Source: Phanerochaete sordida
Taxonomy: Eukaryota > Basidiomycota > Agaricomycetes > Polyporales > Phanerochaetaceae
Assembly: GCA_019973155.2 (NCBI GenBank)
Contig: BPQB01000014.1
Location: forward strand, 1 to 64,000
Reading direction: 5' to 3'
Length of the DNA stretch: 64,000 bases
Position 1 is the stretch's first letter; every line of letters begins with the position of its first letter. This document shows positions 46,069-58,149 of this stretch, one piece after another. The notes below the pieces were generated by a model, which saw only the letters and a program-made list of their open reading frames with translations, did not search any database and was not told the DNA's origin. Position numbers and translations under genes: made by a program.

Positions 46069-49000
46069 ATGTTTCGACGGCTCATGGGCCTACTGGGCTA
46101 CGCCCCGGTCGACACTGGCAGCGAACCAGTCCGTCGACTCCAGGAACGCGAACGCCATCGCGAGACCGGCCAGCAACCTCCTGTCTTGGCAATCACGAGC
46201 CAAAGTCACTGTACGTCTGGAAAGTCCCATTCTGTGCGCATTTATCTTATTTTGGCGCAGATCCTGTATCCGCCGGGTTTCAAGGACTCTCCATGGGCCC
46301 CAACTTCGGGGCCTCCGACGTTTCGCCAAGCTACTCAATAGGCGCGTTCATGCAAGGACCAAATGGACTCGTGCCGATCTTTCAGCCCCACTCCATGCCT
46401 GCGCAGGCCGCCGTCATGCCTCTCCATGTCTCGGCGTCCACAGCGCACGTGGACACTGCCGCGCAGCACCCGCCACATCTATCCCAGGCCGTCTCCGCCA
46501 TCCCCACTGTCGACACTTCCACCTCCATCGCAGTCTCCGCACCGCCTTCGAAGGCGCCATCAGCTGTAGCTCGTGGTATGCTCCCAGAGCCATCGAAATA
46601 CTAGCGCACATACTCATGGACCACTTGCAGGAGACGAGAATGACTATCCAATCGGGCCTACGGTGCGCGAGGTCGAGCGCAACGCGAAGAATATGCAGCG
46701 CGGTGCACTCTGGAAGCTCACGAAGTGGTCATGGAAGTCACACGGGTCTTGGGGACGCGAAGGAGAGAAGCGACAGTGCCTAGGCGATGTGGTTTGTCTC
46801 CGCTGCGACCAGCATGTACGTCCAAAGACAGATGCATCTGCTCTTGAGAGGCTTTGTGCTGGACGATGTCCGAACCCCAGCTGCAAGCAGCTCGGTACGC
46901 TGCGACACATCACATGCACTGTCTACTCCTTGTACACCGTCGGAGACGACTTCCTTCGGTGGGAGCAGTTCGGAACACATTCCCATGCGCTTCCTCCGCA
47001 GGGCGGCCGATTGACCAGCCGCGAAGATGAAGAGCTTGATCGTCAGGTCGCTGCGAACCCCAAGGCAACCCCGCACGAGCTTCGCACAGGCACTGGTCTT
47101 CCTGGCTCGATCCCACTGGGCGACATCAATCCCACCCTTACCAACGCGTCCAAAGCACGCTACGAGGTCGAGAAGAGCAAGCTACGCCAGGGAATACGCA
47201 TCACGTCCACCAAAAATGCATTTCGCTTGTTCGAAGCCATGGAGGAGCTGGAGCAGAAGATCAAGAGCCGATTCTTCGTCGATTCGAAGATGGTCAGCCC
47301 AACGTTCGTCATGGTGCAGACCGACTTCATGGCGAAGGTTCTCGAGGACTCCGTGGCCGACTGGCTTCAGCAATCCCCCTCCCCACCCGATAGCGCGAGC
47401 TCTACACGCCATGGGTTCGTTACAGATGGTGACCATTCCTTCTTCAACTTTGGGACGCTTCTTGCGACAAGCGCATTCGATGTCACGATGAACCGATGGG
47501 TTCCTATCCTCTTCACCTGGGTCCTCCACGCCGATACAGAACATTGTCGGCGTCACTTCAAGTTCCTCAACGACTGTATCGTGCGCGCGGCAGGGCCTCG
47601 ATTCGATCCTGCGCTTCTAGCGAATGTACGTCTATCCACACCTAGCGTCTTTCGATAAACTAACCGGGACGTCGTATAGGTTTTCGACTTCTCCCTCGCT
47701 CAGCGCGCAGCGCACGAGGAGGAGTTCGCGTGGGCTGTCCTCCGTAGCCGTCCGCGTTGGGAAGAGCTATCGCCGGAAGCTCAAGCCGCAGAGCTAGCTG
47801 CGCTTCGCATCAAAGCACGCGACTATGAGAAGGGTTGCCTGGTGCATTTCCGCAGTTCCATTCAACGGCTGAAGCAGCGCACCTCCGTGTATTCTCAGGA
47901 CGACAGCAACCTTCTGGACGATCTCACGGGAATCTTAGAAACTACAAGATCACCTGACCTGTTCGACAGTACCATCCGGCGATTCCGCGAAGCGTTCCCA
48001 GAGCTGGAAGGCTGGATCTCATGGTGGCTTGCACCTCATGTAGCGCCCCTGATCTTCCCTGCGCGCAGTAACAGGGACCCCAGTCTCGATGCCCAGCTTC
48101 CCAACACCTCGAACGCCTCTGAAACCGGCCACTCGCTTCTGCATCACGCCTGTGGGAAATGTCTCGAGGCGCTACATGGGCTCGAGATGTTGTGGTATCA
48201 TACCGAGGAGCTGCGCCGACAACGGGAGGCCATCGAAGGTACGCACATGTATATTCAGGGCGCATATTACTTCCTACTGACAGACGGATCGCGCTCAGCC
48301 GGCCATTGGTTTCCAGGCAAGCGTATCACCACTATCCGGAAGCCGCCTCCGCCAAAATCGTTCGAGAACGACGGCCGCCCTGCGGACCCAGATCCCCCTG
48401 CGCCACTTCCAGTCAACCCGAATCATTCGGCGCCACTTGCGACGTATCCAAAACCTGCACCTACCCTCACTGTTAACAACACGACTTCTGCAGCGTCCTC
48501 AGGCACTTCTTCGAAGCCGCACACCTCCAGTACGCTGACAGCGGTCGCGTTCACCGTGCAGGCTGCGCCGAACCCAGCGACGGGGACACCAGGTAGCGAG
48601 GTACACTGGCAGGACGCTCTCCTCGATGGTGTTGCAGATTCGCGCGCATTGCAGTCGTACCAGTTCTCCAATAACTCGTGTTATATGGATACTGTACTCG
48701 AGCTCATGTTCCGCGCCTTTACATCCTGGGCTCCTGAGACACGCGCTGTGCTTCTCAATACACTTCGCTTGGATGGATCTGTCATCGCGACATTGCTCCG
48801 GAACTTCCATGCGCGACTATCCTGGATCTCAGCTCCCTCCACCAAGACGGCGTCGTCGTCCTCTGCGCGCGATGAAGATACCAAGGCACCCAAGTCACGA
48901 GGTGGCAGAGGCACGCGGCGTAGTCGCGGTCGCGGTCGCGGTCGTGGCCGTGGCCGTGGCCGTGGTGCTTCAAATTCCGGCACATCGTCAGCAGAGGCTC

Positions 49001-51715
49001 TCGAGGCAGAGTCATTCGCTCATGGTCTTCAGGTCTTACGTACCACTCAGGACGCTCTGCGAAGAGCTATCGTCGAGCAGTGGAAGCTGTGGGGGCCGAA
49101 AGAGTTCGGAATCTCGACGGACGTGCTAGCTCACGCAATCAACGTGAGTCTGCGGTTTATCCTTGCATGGATGTATCTGACGACGTTCTGCAGGAGCTAG
49201 TCGGTAACCCTGCGGCTGAATTCTTCGGAGTTCAGCACACTCTCCTAACACGCTGCTCCTCGGGGCACATTTGTCAAGTCCCTCAGGCCTATATCGTTCC
49301 CTTTTTGGAGATTGGCGAGCGAGATATCCAGCACGCAGAACAGGTCGCTGGCGCAACGCGCTCGATGCCCGAAGAATTCGATCTTGGAACAGTCTTATCG
49401 CATCTCCTGGCACGCATCCCATCGAACGCCGGTGTTCAGCATGGAGGCCTTCGTCTCTCAGATCTTCTGCCGGCGATCTGCCCGGAGAGTGGATGTTCCA
49501 AAGCACCCGGTCTCGATTCGACCGAAACAACCTGGCCTGCAGTCCTGCATCTGCAGCCCGAAACCGTTGGAATGACGTCTTCTGCCTTCGCGAAGCGCAA
49601 GATTGCACCGCTCTTCATGCCCCTCGAGTTCTCTATCGCTTCCCAAGGATCGACAGGGCGTGAGCATCGCTCTGACGTACGCTATCGCCTCATCGGACGC
49701 CAATTTCATCATCCGGTCGCGTCGACCACTTCCATGTATCCCAGGCACTTCACGGCGCAGCTCTATCTGTGCGACAAGACGTATCGCTACGATGATATGG
49801 AGCATAGCGGTCGACTAAGCCTTCAAGGAGATTCGACCACGATTACTGCCCCTTCTGCAGAGACTGCCCTTCTCGTCTACACTCGAGTCTCTGCTGAGTC
49901 GCGGACCTCGCAGAGCAGTCAGTATCTCGAGAAGAACACTCACACAGACGCACCCATCTCGCTTGGTTCTCCCATGTCTCTCATTTCCTCTGAGAACGAT
50001 CCTAAACCCTCTACTCCCCCGGCTCTACAAATTTCTTCGCCTGCTGAGCCCCAGGTGGTAGATCCGCCTGTCGCGACTCTTGCAGAGGCCACTACCTCGG
50101 AGCATCCTTTGGACACATTCCTTCACGCCATTGGCCAGCATCCGGACAAGCACAAACGCGAGCTCGCGCGGCGCAAGGAGAGCTACACGCTCGACTGCTC
50201 GGCCTGCGGAGACACGTCAGGAGACGAACTTGCGGCCGCTATACAATGCGCTGCCTGCTTCCTTTGGTCGCACATCGAATGCGTTCGCGTGCAGTTCGGA
50301 CTTTCGGATAGCGAGATCGCAGACCCGGAACATCAATTTAGATGCCCAGGACGATGCGCCGAGGATATCGCCCTATGGACCGACAGCTTGTGAGTACGGA
50401 GCCCGCAGATCCAAGCCAAAATTGCTTACCATCTCGATGTTCCGCCATAGGCTGGGTATGACGATATTCTACCGCACCAAGCCTACATCGCTGCGGATCT
50501 ATGCAGCACGAATCGCGGAGAGGGACGGTCCGGATGCCCGTGTCGAGTGGTATTCCGGGAACAAATATGCCCGGGGTGACGCTCCAGACCCCAGGAACCC
50601 CAGATGGAACAAGATACCGATACACCAGTGTGCTGGCGCCATGAGCCAGCAAGAAATCAAGTATAAAGGGCAGACAGTGCGTACCGTGATTAGATTGTGC
50701 GATCTCTGACGATCTCTGACGCCACATGCTACAGTGTGGCAAGCTTGCTTGGCCAGCTCGGCTCTGCGATGATGCTCATGATTCAGAGCTTCAGTATCGG
50801 AGCCCTGCACTCACGGACGACCTACAGAACGCTTTCGCGTCGATCCTGGAAATCCTCGAGGGCAAGCGAGAACACCCGATTCTTCGCCGCTACAAGGAAT
50901 TCGTCGGTTCTGGTAACACAAGTCCGCACCAAATCAACGATTTTCACGCGACCTATAATCTTGACATCTTACCTGGCGACGATTCCCTGATCGCCCCTCT
51001 CACCAACGACCTTGTCTATCGCTTGAATAGTGCTCTGAAAGGCAAGAAGACGCCAGAGAACATACCACGAATGGATCTCGTCGAAGGTCCAGGACTTATG
51101 CTCTTCCGGCTCGTCATCCTCCGTCGGTATCTTGGACTAGAGCCACAACATGACGATCAGATCTTCAACCTGCTGGATCGAGCTGTCGCCGACGTTGCTG
51201 CGCAGCGGGCCGCATGGAAGAAGCAGCAAGAGCTGAAGGGGCCCTCGTCAGAGGGCGAGGATGAAATATCGGACGACGAAGGCGAACCAGACTTTGCCCC
51301 GGCACACCGGATCGTCCGTCGCTTCACCATGGCTGAGCAGGCGTTAGCAGCACGTCTAGGCTGGACGGACACTACAGGAAACAACCGATACATGTCGGCG
51401 TCTGATCAGCCGGTGCGACCGCTGCATCCAACAAGGTCCATGGTCGACAAGGGAAAATCCGGCAAGAGCTTCGACCTTGACCCAGGGGAGCCATCGGCAT
51501 TTGTCCTGACGAAAGAAGACACCCCGCCGCATACCTGGTATCCGTCCAGGAGCCGTGGGCTTTCCGGAGGGCCTCTATACGTTCCATACGGGCTGGAAGG
51601 TGGTCCTGTGCAGAAAAAGGTGAAGGTTCCTCCGAGCCGCCTCCCAAAGCGCTCGCTCAGCGACGCCCTTGAGGAGAGCACGACGCAGCCCAAAAAGCGC
51701 AAGTCAGTAACCTGA
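46069..51715 (+). CDS. MULE transposase fused to ubiquitin-specific protease and PHD finger
   Basis: Eight exons (46069-46210, 46261-46575, 46631-47625, 47680-48238, 48284-49143, 49194-50389, 50451-50676, 50735-51715) give 1757 residues without a stop. Domains in order: a GCM/WRKY-type zinc module (about 195-272: CLRC, CPNPSC, FGTHSHAL); an RNase-H-fold transposase with Asp418 (VTDGDHSFF), Asp487 (VFDFSLAQRAAH) and Glu632 (SNASETGHSLLH); a USP-type peptidase with Cys803 (NNSCYMDTVLE) and His1142 (PRHFTAQLYL, then YDDM); an RG-rich stretch near 876-900; a PHD finger (about 1290-1345); and a 400-residue unknown C-terminus with an acidic patch and a basic KKRK end. All candidate catalytic residues remain. 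The 45-nt intron at 48239 is frame-neutral and may be retained. Confidence 0.85.
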
Positions 51716-52250
51716 TATAGCACGTAGAGCAGAAATTAGAGTACATACTGCATATATGATAATCGTCCGGCCGAGGGCGCGTACGCCGGCACGTCTAGAT
51801 GTGTTTACCACGGTCAAGGGTGCCCGAGGTCTTGCGATCTATCCTCGGTAGAAAATATCTAGCATGGCCGCAGCGACGCCTTGTAGACGGCTGACAGTGA
51901 GCGTATAGAGCATAGGCGAGATGTTTTTCAGCTCCAGGCACACGTTGTGTTGCTGAATCAGACTCGCTTAATACGTTACACTTACCATGCGCGCGCAGGC
52001 GGCCACTATGAGTGTGTGTTCCGAGGCATGTCGTGTGGCGTTATAGCTGCATGCCGTTTGAAGCTAAGCACGGCCTCCTCCGTTCTCTCCTTCATGCCGG
52101 CGAACAAAAGCTTACCCTTCAACGAGCGCGCTCCGCAGATCATCGTAGTGTAGTACATACACGGGGCGTGGAAATGCGCTGCAAAACTTGAGGACTTCAA
52201 AAATGCGGCTGGATACAACTCACATGGACGGACATGGTAAGACGTGGGCC
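51716..52250. other. 3' flank of the transposase gene
   Basis: About 535 bp with no coding region; presumably the transposon 3' UTR and subterminal sequence. Confidence 0.45.
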
Positions 52251-52410
52251 AACGCAAGTCAATGTGTGCTAACGCAAGCCAACGCGTGTCAACGCAAATC
52301 AACGCGAGCCAACGCGAGCCAACGCGAGTCAACGCGAGTCAACGCAAGTTAACGCTAGTCAACGCTAGTCAACGCAAGTTAACGCGAGACGACGCGAGGC
52401 GGCGCGGGCT
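52251..52410 (+). repeat. 10-bp tandem repeat array, 16 units
   Basis: Sixteen consecutive 10-mers follow the consensus AACGCRAGTC (variants AACGCTAGTC, AACGCAAGTT, AACGCGAGCC). The last two units are degenerate (GACGCGAGGC, GGCGCGGGCT). There are no insertions or deletions between units. Close to one helical turn in period. It is the probable right subterminal array of the MULE. Confidence 0.9.
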
Positions 52411-53340
52411 AGCCCACGAGCTATACAAGGGCTGAGGCGGCTTGATCACTGAATGTGTGCACCTCATACCCCAGCGGCATGGCTATCCCTGCAGCGTCGT
52501 GCTTCTCTGCAGCCGACCGCCTACTGCGAGCTCCAACTTGACCGCCTCCTAGCAACGGCGCGCGCAACAGCCATAGCACGATCGTGTGCACCAACCGCAT
52601 AGCTGCATACGTTTCGTGCGTTTAGCGGGCTCTCCATGCACGTTGTTTTGTTCACAGAAGGCTGCTGACGCAGTGGCGCGCTGTGGACTTGCGGCGTGAG
52701 TTTGACGTATAGAACCGAATGACACTGTGTTCGTCACCTGTATCATCAGCTCATGTACTCGAAAAATGAGGTGTACACCAACATATTTGGCAGAGATACA
52801 TGTAAGTCAAGTCGCTGCTGCGGTAGCTGAACGTGGCTACGATGACACCGAGCCGGAGGGCCTGAAGACCTACCAATGGTGTAGCACACAGCCACCGAGA
52901 TACTACAGCTCCCGTCCTATTTGCCCCTGAGTTAGCCGCGTCCACACGGATGCAGTCGAATGCAGCGCGTGCAGGCAGCAACGTTTAGACGACGACCTTG
53001 GAACGCTTGACCTTCGCACTACGAGCGTAGCGCGGGCGCTGATTGGGCTCAAGTGTGCTGTAGGATCGCGGCATCTTCAGTTACCAAGGCAGAATACTCT
53101 ATGCAGGAAAGCGATGGCTAACATACTAACTGTAAGAACATCGTTCCGCAATTTATAATGTAAGCAGGAGTGCAGGTACACAGCACTTACAGTGCTAGGT
53201 AATCTGCTATGGAACGCTTACGTGACTTGTTGCGGCATAGACGGGCTCTGAAAACAAGATGATATCGTGAAAAACTACTACAATACAGCGGAAACATTCA
53301 GCAGCACGCATAACGTATTGTAGTCCAACGCGAATAAGCC
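52411..53340. other. Intergenic, no supported gene
   Basis: About 930 bp. Small frames only; nothing recognisable. Confidence 0.45.
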
Positions 53341-53421
53341 CAACGCAGGCTGTGTAAGGGACGGCGCTTAACGCTACTTAACGCTACTTAACGCGAGACA
53401 ACGCGAGCCCACAACGCAGCG
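53341..53421 (+). repeat. Third, short copy of the 10-bp repeat
   Basis: Units TAACGCTACT (twice), TAACGCGAGA and CAACGCGAGC are spaced 10 bp apart at 53371-53410, with looser AACGC motifs on either side. It is the same motif as the arrays flanking the MULE, perhaps a remnant of a second element. Confidence 0.7.
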
Positions 53422-53429
53422 TTGAGCGA

Positions 53430-53900
53430 CCTCCCCGCGGTGCACCCAGCCCGTCCGCGAAATGTCACAAATTCTGTGTCATTGCTCCTCAAACCTGGTA
53501 TTTCTCCCGGTTTCCGCATAATCTGCAGCCCCGCCGCCCCCGCCGCCACACTCCGCCGCGATTGCGGTGCTTCCGGCGGGCTACCAATCGCGAGAACTGC
53601 AGAAGGCCTATTACAACACCCCGTCTGCCGCGCGCGGATCGTCACTGCGATACGCGCGCCGGTCGGGGTATCCCCACACAACGCGCAGAGCGGACGACTC
53701 ACGCCTGCGCCTGCTCATCGCGTGCGCCAGCGTTATACGCGTGCTGCGCCGCGCCGTGTTGGCACATGTGCGCCAAATGCGCGTGCGCTCCGATACACGA
53801 TTGGGGTGCCCGCACTCGCACGCAAGGAGACGGCGACCGACGCCAGGGGCCGCTGCTCGCAGAGGCCGCAGACCCACGCGCTGCTATGGCTCCGCTGGTA
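53430..53900 (-). pseudogene. Degenerate copy of the two-finger C2H2 gene
   Basis: The minus strand from about 53700 to 53620 resembles the last exon of the gene at 35.9 kb at the nucleotide level (CTCTGCGCGTTGTGTGGGG against CTCTGCGCTGTGTGGGG, and a shared VTIRARQTGC-like segment). At about 53880-53850 it reads WVCGLCEQRPLAS, matching WICGFCGKQSQT. No full frame with paired fingers can be assembled, so it is treated as a relic. Confidence 0.6.
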
Positions 53901-53929
53901 GCATGTTCAGAACGCCTCCTCTCTAGTCG

Positions 53930-54090
53930 CGCTCGCGAAGGGCGCAGCGCCCGAACGAGAAGCGACGGTCTCGCTCCACGGCGGCGTCTAGGGCTTCGAT
54001 GGGCACGTCTGGGAGCCGCTCCTCGCCCCGTCCTAGGCGTAGCTCTTTACGCTCGCTAAGCACGCAACGATCTAGAACGACTTCAGTTCC
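53930..54090 (+). pseudogene. Aldose 1-epimerase fragment 1
   Basis: The plus strand reads TVSLHGGV-stop-GFD-GHVWEPLLAPS, then LFTLAKHATI. This corresponds to the central part of exon 2 of the intact gene at 37.3 kb (VSLHGGVQGFDAHVWEPLLD, LFTPAERATI). Four stops interrupt it. It lies next to the C2H2 relic, mirroring the intact C2H2-epimerase neighbourhood. Confidence 0.85.
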
Positions 54091-54099
54091 CCTCGAGGT

Positions 54100-54802
54100 G
54101 CGTGCCATGCTTTTTGTTGATGATTTCGGTGTGCATTCAGAGTATACGCGCATTGCAGTGAAATATACTCTCACTGGGGCGGGACAAGCTACGCTTCTCC
54201 GCATGTCCAACGCGCTCCTCATCTCGCGGTGCGTGCGGCCAGCGACCGGCTGGTCTGAGCGCAGCAGCAAAGGACGCACATTCTCTTTCTTCTGAGTCGT
54301 CAGAACTGCAAGCTACGCCGCCGTGGTAGGTCCACAAGCGGGGTGGATAGTCGCCCGTCTTGGTGGCTCGAGGATGCTCTCGGCTGGAGGTCGTGGGAGC
54401 ATTAGCGCAGACTCTCCTAGTTGGTCCGTACGTCCACGTCAAGTCTCCTAAATTATCGCGGGCAGACTAAAAACGCCTCTGCCAGCCTCGCTTCCCCGTC
54501 TCTGTGCTCCTGAATACACATAGAGGTGGTAGCCTCATATACAGTCGCTCTTTCCAAGGACAAGACACTACGAATATCGACACGTGGTATCACACCCTGC
54601 GCCGCATGCCTAGTTGCTCAGACCGTCCCTTTCGTCTACGATTGCTTATATTCCTGTCGCTAGGTCCTCCAAAGTACATGCCGAGTTATTTGAATCTCCG
54701 GTTACATCGAAAGGCGCGGCTCTAAGCGACGCAAAGTACGACGAAGCTCTTATCTGACCGTGTTCAAGAGCTCGCCAGCGAATACCCGAGACCGTGCCTC
54801 GT
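54100..54802. other. Intergenic, no supported gene
   Basis: About 700 bp; only short frames without recognisable content. Confidence 0.4.
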
Positions 54803-54889
54803 TCATTGCTGGCTATCCACCTCCAGCTGGGTCTGACCCTCGACTTCTGGCCAGTATCCCACTGTGCCAGGGCCTACCGCCCCGCCCTC

Positions 54890-55245
54890 TGTTTCCGCTG
54901 CTTCCACGATATCCCTCTGTGCCATCTCCCGCTTCTTCGCCTTCTCTTCTGCCCGTGTCTTCCTCCATCCTACCGTCCCGGGTATTTCTGAACGTATTGT
55001 CGGTATCGTGGATTTTCCCGCAGCGGCACGACGCTCATGCAAGTGCGAGGGCCCTGGGCCCAGCTCCGTTCCTTTCCCGGTGTCGGGTCCCGCCTGGGTC
55101 TGACCTTGGTTAGTATCCCTTCGTGCCCATATCTCCCGCATCTTCTCTCCTGTTGGTGTCGTGCTCTCTTCTACCTTCCTCGAGTTTTCAGAGTATTTGA
55201 TCGGTAGTGTGGACCTTCCCGCGCGGTGGCGCTGCATGAGCCCGC
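54890..55245 (-). repeat. Degenerate tandem duplication, unit about 200 bp
   Basis: A block running from TATCCCTCTGTGCC to GCGGCACGACGCTCATGCA (about 54910-55043) recurs from TATCCCTTCGTGCC to GCGGTGGCGCTGCATGAG (about 55115-55241). Divergence is substantial. On the minus strand both could be coding for the C-terminal tail of family Y copy 3. Confidence 0.6.
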
Positions 55246-55302
55246 TGTTGTCCGCACCGGTCAGACTCACATGAGACGGTGCGTGGATAGTCATGATCGC
55301 AC

Positions 55303-57168
55303 TTACAGCTGACGCAACATGATTTCCATGTCCATGCCCATGTCTTCGTCGTTCTCTTCGTCGTTGTCTTCGTCAGAGCCATCCCAGGCATCGGAGTCGG
55401 AGTCGTCTTCCCAGTGTATACGCTTTCCTGTCATAGGGAATCTTGCGTGGACGGCGGGCGTTCGCGGATATACGTGTGGACTCGGAGAACCTGCGAGAAC
55501 AGCGAGAGCTGGATTATGAGCATCACGAAACTGCAGTAGTGGGAACTATCGGCGACCTTCATCTTCCGCTGTCACGCGGGGCAGAACACTACCTCTCTGA
55601 TTGGGCGAGACGCGGCTTCCCTCATCCGTGTTCTCTGTAGATGCCGATATATATGCAACTGTGAACAACGTGAGCAGAGCCTGCCGATCACATGGAGGTA
55701 TATTTCCTCACCGCCATGCGCGTTGATATGTATGCGAGGCGCAGTGCTGTGCGCCGCATTACTGCTCTGCGTGACCGAGAACCCAGGCCTATTGTCGAGA
55801 GATGGCAGGGCGGGGCGGAAATAAGCTGCTTGGGTGTCCTCAAAGCATGCGACTGCTATCTCTGCAGCGGGCGCAGTCTCCAAATTATCGATATCAACAT
55901 GACATATAGTAGGGGTGCCTGATTGGCGACGCACCTCTAAAATATAGTCCAATACGGCATCAATGGGATCACGAGTCTGCACATTCTCAAATTAGTACGA
56001 CGTCTTGATTATGGGCGAAGCGGAACTTACGACAACTTCGCTGCCTGCAGGTGGCATCTCTTCGACCTCCAGCTCTGCCATGTCTTTAGCCAGAGCATCG
56101 CTTAAGCCGCCTTTCCGCGCACTCATTTCGGAGATGCTCTAGCCATGCCATTTTTTTAAATCTCGGTCAGACATATTTTACTCCTTCTCTTTGAGAATTT
56201 GAGATAGCGCACCTTCGATCGACTACCCATAGCGTTCAACGCTCGGCTACGTCGGAGTCCACTGTGAGACTGTCCCCGCGACGTGTCGTGCATATCCGCC
56301 GCATCTTCGGACTCTACGACCTTCACTCCGAGGAGAGATTCGTAGATAAACGCGCGTCTTCTAATCTTGTAGTATCTCACGAAGAGACACTGGTCGCATG
56401 GCAGGGGGCCTGATGGCTTCACCGGCCGCACCGGGCCACAGCGCTGGTGGATCGGCATGTGCACCTGCGTTCCGGAAGAGGCGGTGAACCTGGCCGAAGC
56501 GATCGAGCCTGCGTCGGCGTTCAGCGAGAAGGCGTGGGCCCTGCTCTGGTTGCTGAAAGTTGCGAGAGCCCATTCGGACGCTTTCAGCCATCCTGAGACG
56601 AGCACGAGCGAGTCGCTGCTGATGAGGTGGGTCTTCTCGACGGCGAAGTCGTGCCAGGACGCGTGGTGCTTCACGATGTACTCCAAGAACTTGCTGTTGG
56701 GTAGGTACCACTCTTGATGACCGTGACTGCCCAGTACCGCAACAGCTCCGCGGCTCGCGTTGCAGCTGAAGGTATATGATGCTCCTATGACACTGCGCCG
56801 AAACTCAGCAGCCGTCCAAAGGGGAGAAAAATGCATGCAGAAGCTTACTCCGACCCGGATGCACCTACGTCCACTGTTTTATAGCTGGTCGTCGATGCAC
56901 AGATTGGACCAGGAGGCACAGCAGTCTCGTCGGATTGCAACAAATCCGGATTCGGCTGGAGCACGGTGAAGCCTGCGGGTACGCCTCCGGCGTTGATAGG
57001 GTGGCTGGCGGGGTACATGGCGTTGAAGAGGCGTATGAACTGCCCTCCGATGAGATATCCGACGTCACCAATTCGAACCTCGTAAGGCCGAGGTTCGGGA
57101 CGCCAGAGAGGCATTCCGAGCCCACAGTCCACGAGTTGCTCGGCATAGACGATTGCAGGGTTAGGCAT
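55303..57168 (-). CDS. Family Y protein, copy 3 (3' end uncertain)
   Basis: Firm exons: 56849-57168, 56213-56792, 56031-56138, 55935-55976 (42 nt, as in the other copies) and one starting at 55877. They encode YAEQLVDCGLGMPLWRPEP, ASYTFSCNASRGAVAVLGSH, HHASWHDFA, VLVSGWLKASEWALAT, MAELEVEEMPPAGSE, TRDPIDAVLDYILE and AEIAVACFEDTQ. An acidic exon ending near 55303 (WEDDSDSDAWDGSDEDNDE) parallels the Glu-rich tail of copy 1. A GTAAGT there could splice onward to a basic segment, GLMQRHRAGRSTLPIKYSEN, below 55245, so the gene may run to about 54803. The junction between 55877 and the acidic exon is not resolved. Function unknown. Confidence 0.72.
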
Positions 57169-57579
57169 GGGTGCGGCGGAGTAGGCGATGGCAATGTAAT
57201 TGGTATAAGAGAAGAGGGGAGGCTGTGAGCGATGCTTTCACACGTTCCCAGTCGGCCGATGGAGGTTCGCGCCCTATAAGGTTTGGGAACTGTGAAAGCA
57301 TGTTGGCAAAGTTTCAATCTATCACCTCGCACGCACGCGAAGCGATGCTTCTATGCTTAATAACTTACAGATATCAGCCGTTGTTATCACGCTCATTGTC
57401 TGCGTGTCCGTAGATCGTAGAGGAACACGATGCGAGCGATCAGCACGCAAAAGTGTGGGATGCTTCACGAGGGGCAGCCCACTGACGCAGTTCTACAGGG
57501 ACGACGTGAGTAATTAAAATTACCATGGGTATGCTCTTTCGCTGGCTTCGACCAGCTCGTTCCGCGCCATCATCCCCGC
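57169..57579. other. Intergenic, no supported feature
   Basis: About 410 bp containing the presumed promoter of copy 3. Confidence 0.4.
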
Positions 57580-58046
57580 CTAGCTTAACGTTCCGCTCCC
57601 GCTCCCGTCGCCCTCTGCGATTCCTCCCGCCGAGCCTTCGGCCGGCGCCGTCCCGGATTGCTCGGATGCATGAGCCTGAGGACGGCCTTCGGCATGATGT
57701 GTGCGAAGGTGCCGCTTCAGGTTCGACGGAGTCAGGAACGCTTTGGGGCATCCCGGGACCGGGCACGTGTGTACTGCGGACGCAGGTCAGAACCGGCCGC
57801 GCAGCGCGCACACAGAGACGCACCGCGGCCGCAAGCCACATCATGGGACCTGGCGTGGGTGCTGAGCAACGAGGGTCTGTTGTGCTGTTCGGCGCGGCTC
57901 CGTTTGCGGTGTGCGGGACGGACGTACCGGTCGAATTCGATGCCGCAGACCTCGCAGGTGTAGCGCACCACGCGTGGGATGCCAGCCCGCTGGGCCGGGG
58001 CAAAGGCGGTGGGAGCGTGAGGAGACGCGCTGGATAGCTCGGGCAT
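57580..58046 (-). CDS. Two-finger C2H2 protein, tandem copy A
   Basis: Exons 57928-58046, 57824-57876 and 57580-57773 join to 121 residues. Splicing builds finger 1 as CEVCGIEFDRPSLLSTHARS closed by His (C-x2-C-x12-H-x3-H) and finger 2 as CPVPGCPKAFLTPSNLKRHL followed by RTHH (C-x4-C-x12-H-x3-H). A Gly/Ser/Ala tail ends at TAG 57580-57582. Open sequence continues upstream of the ATG to an apparent acceptor (TTCGCAG), so 5' exons may exist. Likely DNA-binding; target unknown. It is part of a tandem duplication with the gene at 58.8-59.2 kb. Confidence 0.7.
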
Positions 58047-58149
58047 GGTCTCCGTCTCCGGAGCGGCGTAGTATGTCTGCGAAGCTTGTATGTCAGTGGT
58101 ATATTCTGTGTAGATATACAACGTGGGTCATAGACTTTGTTATTTTCTA

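Larger units (their letters stand above)
45226..52410 (+). mobile_element. Mutator-like DNA transposon, probable full element
   Basis: The limits are taken from two arrays of the same 10-bp motif lying in mainly inverted orientation 7 kb apart, around a single large intact transposase gene. I could not identify exact terminal bases or a target-site duplication, so the boundaries are approximate. The transposase type (GCM-type zinc domain plus MULE-like DDE core) is the basis for the superfamily call. Confidence 0.6.

Noticed and set aside
48239..48283. Continuous reading through the transposase gene without the 45-nt intron
   Set aside because: Not fully excluded: the segment is frame-neutral. 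Good GTACGC donor and GACAG acceptor sites and the intron-like size favoured splicing.
48900..48970. Possible minisatellite of GGTCGC/GGCCGT units
   Set aside because: It is an RG-dipeptide-coding stretch within the transposase gene, explained by protein sequence.
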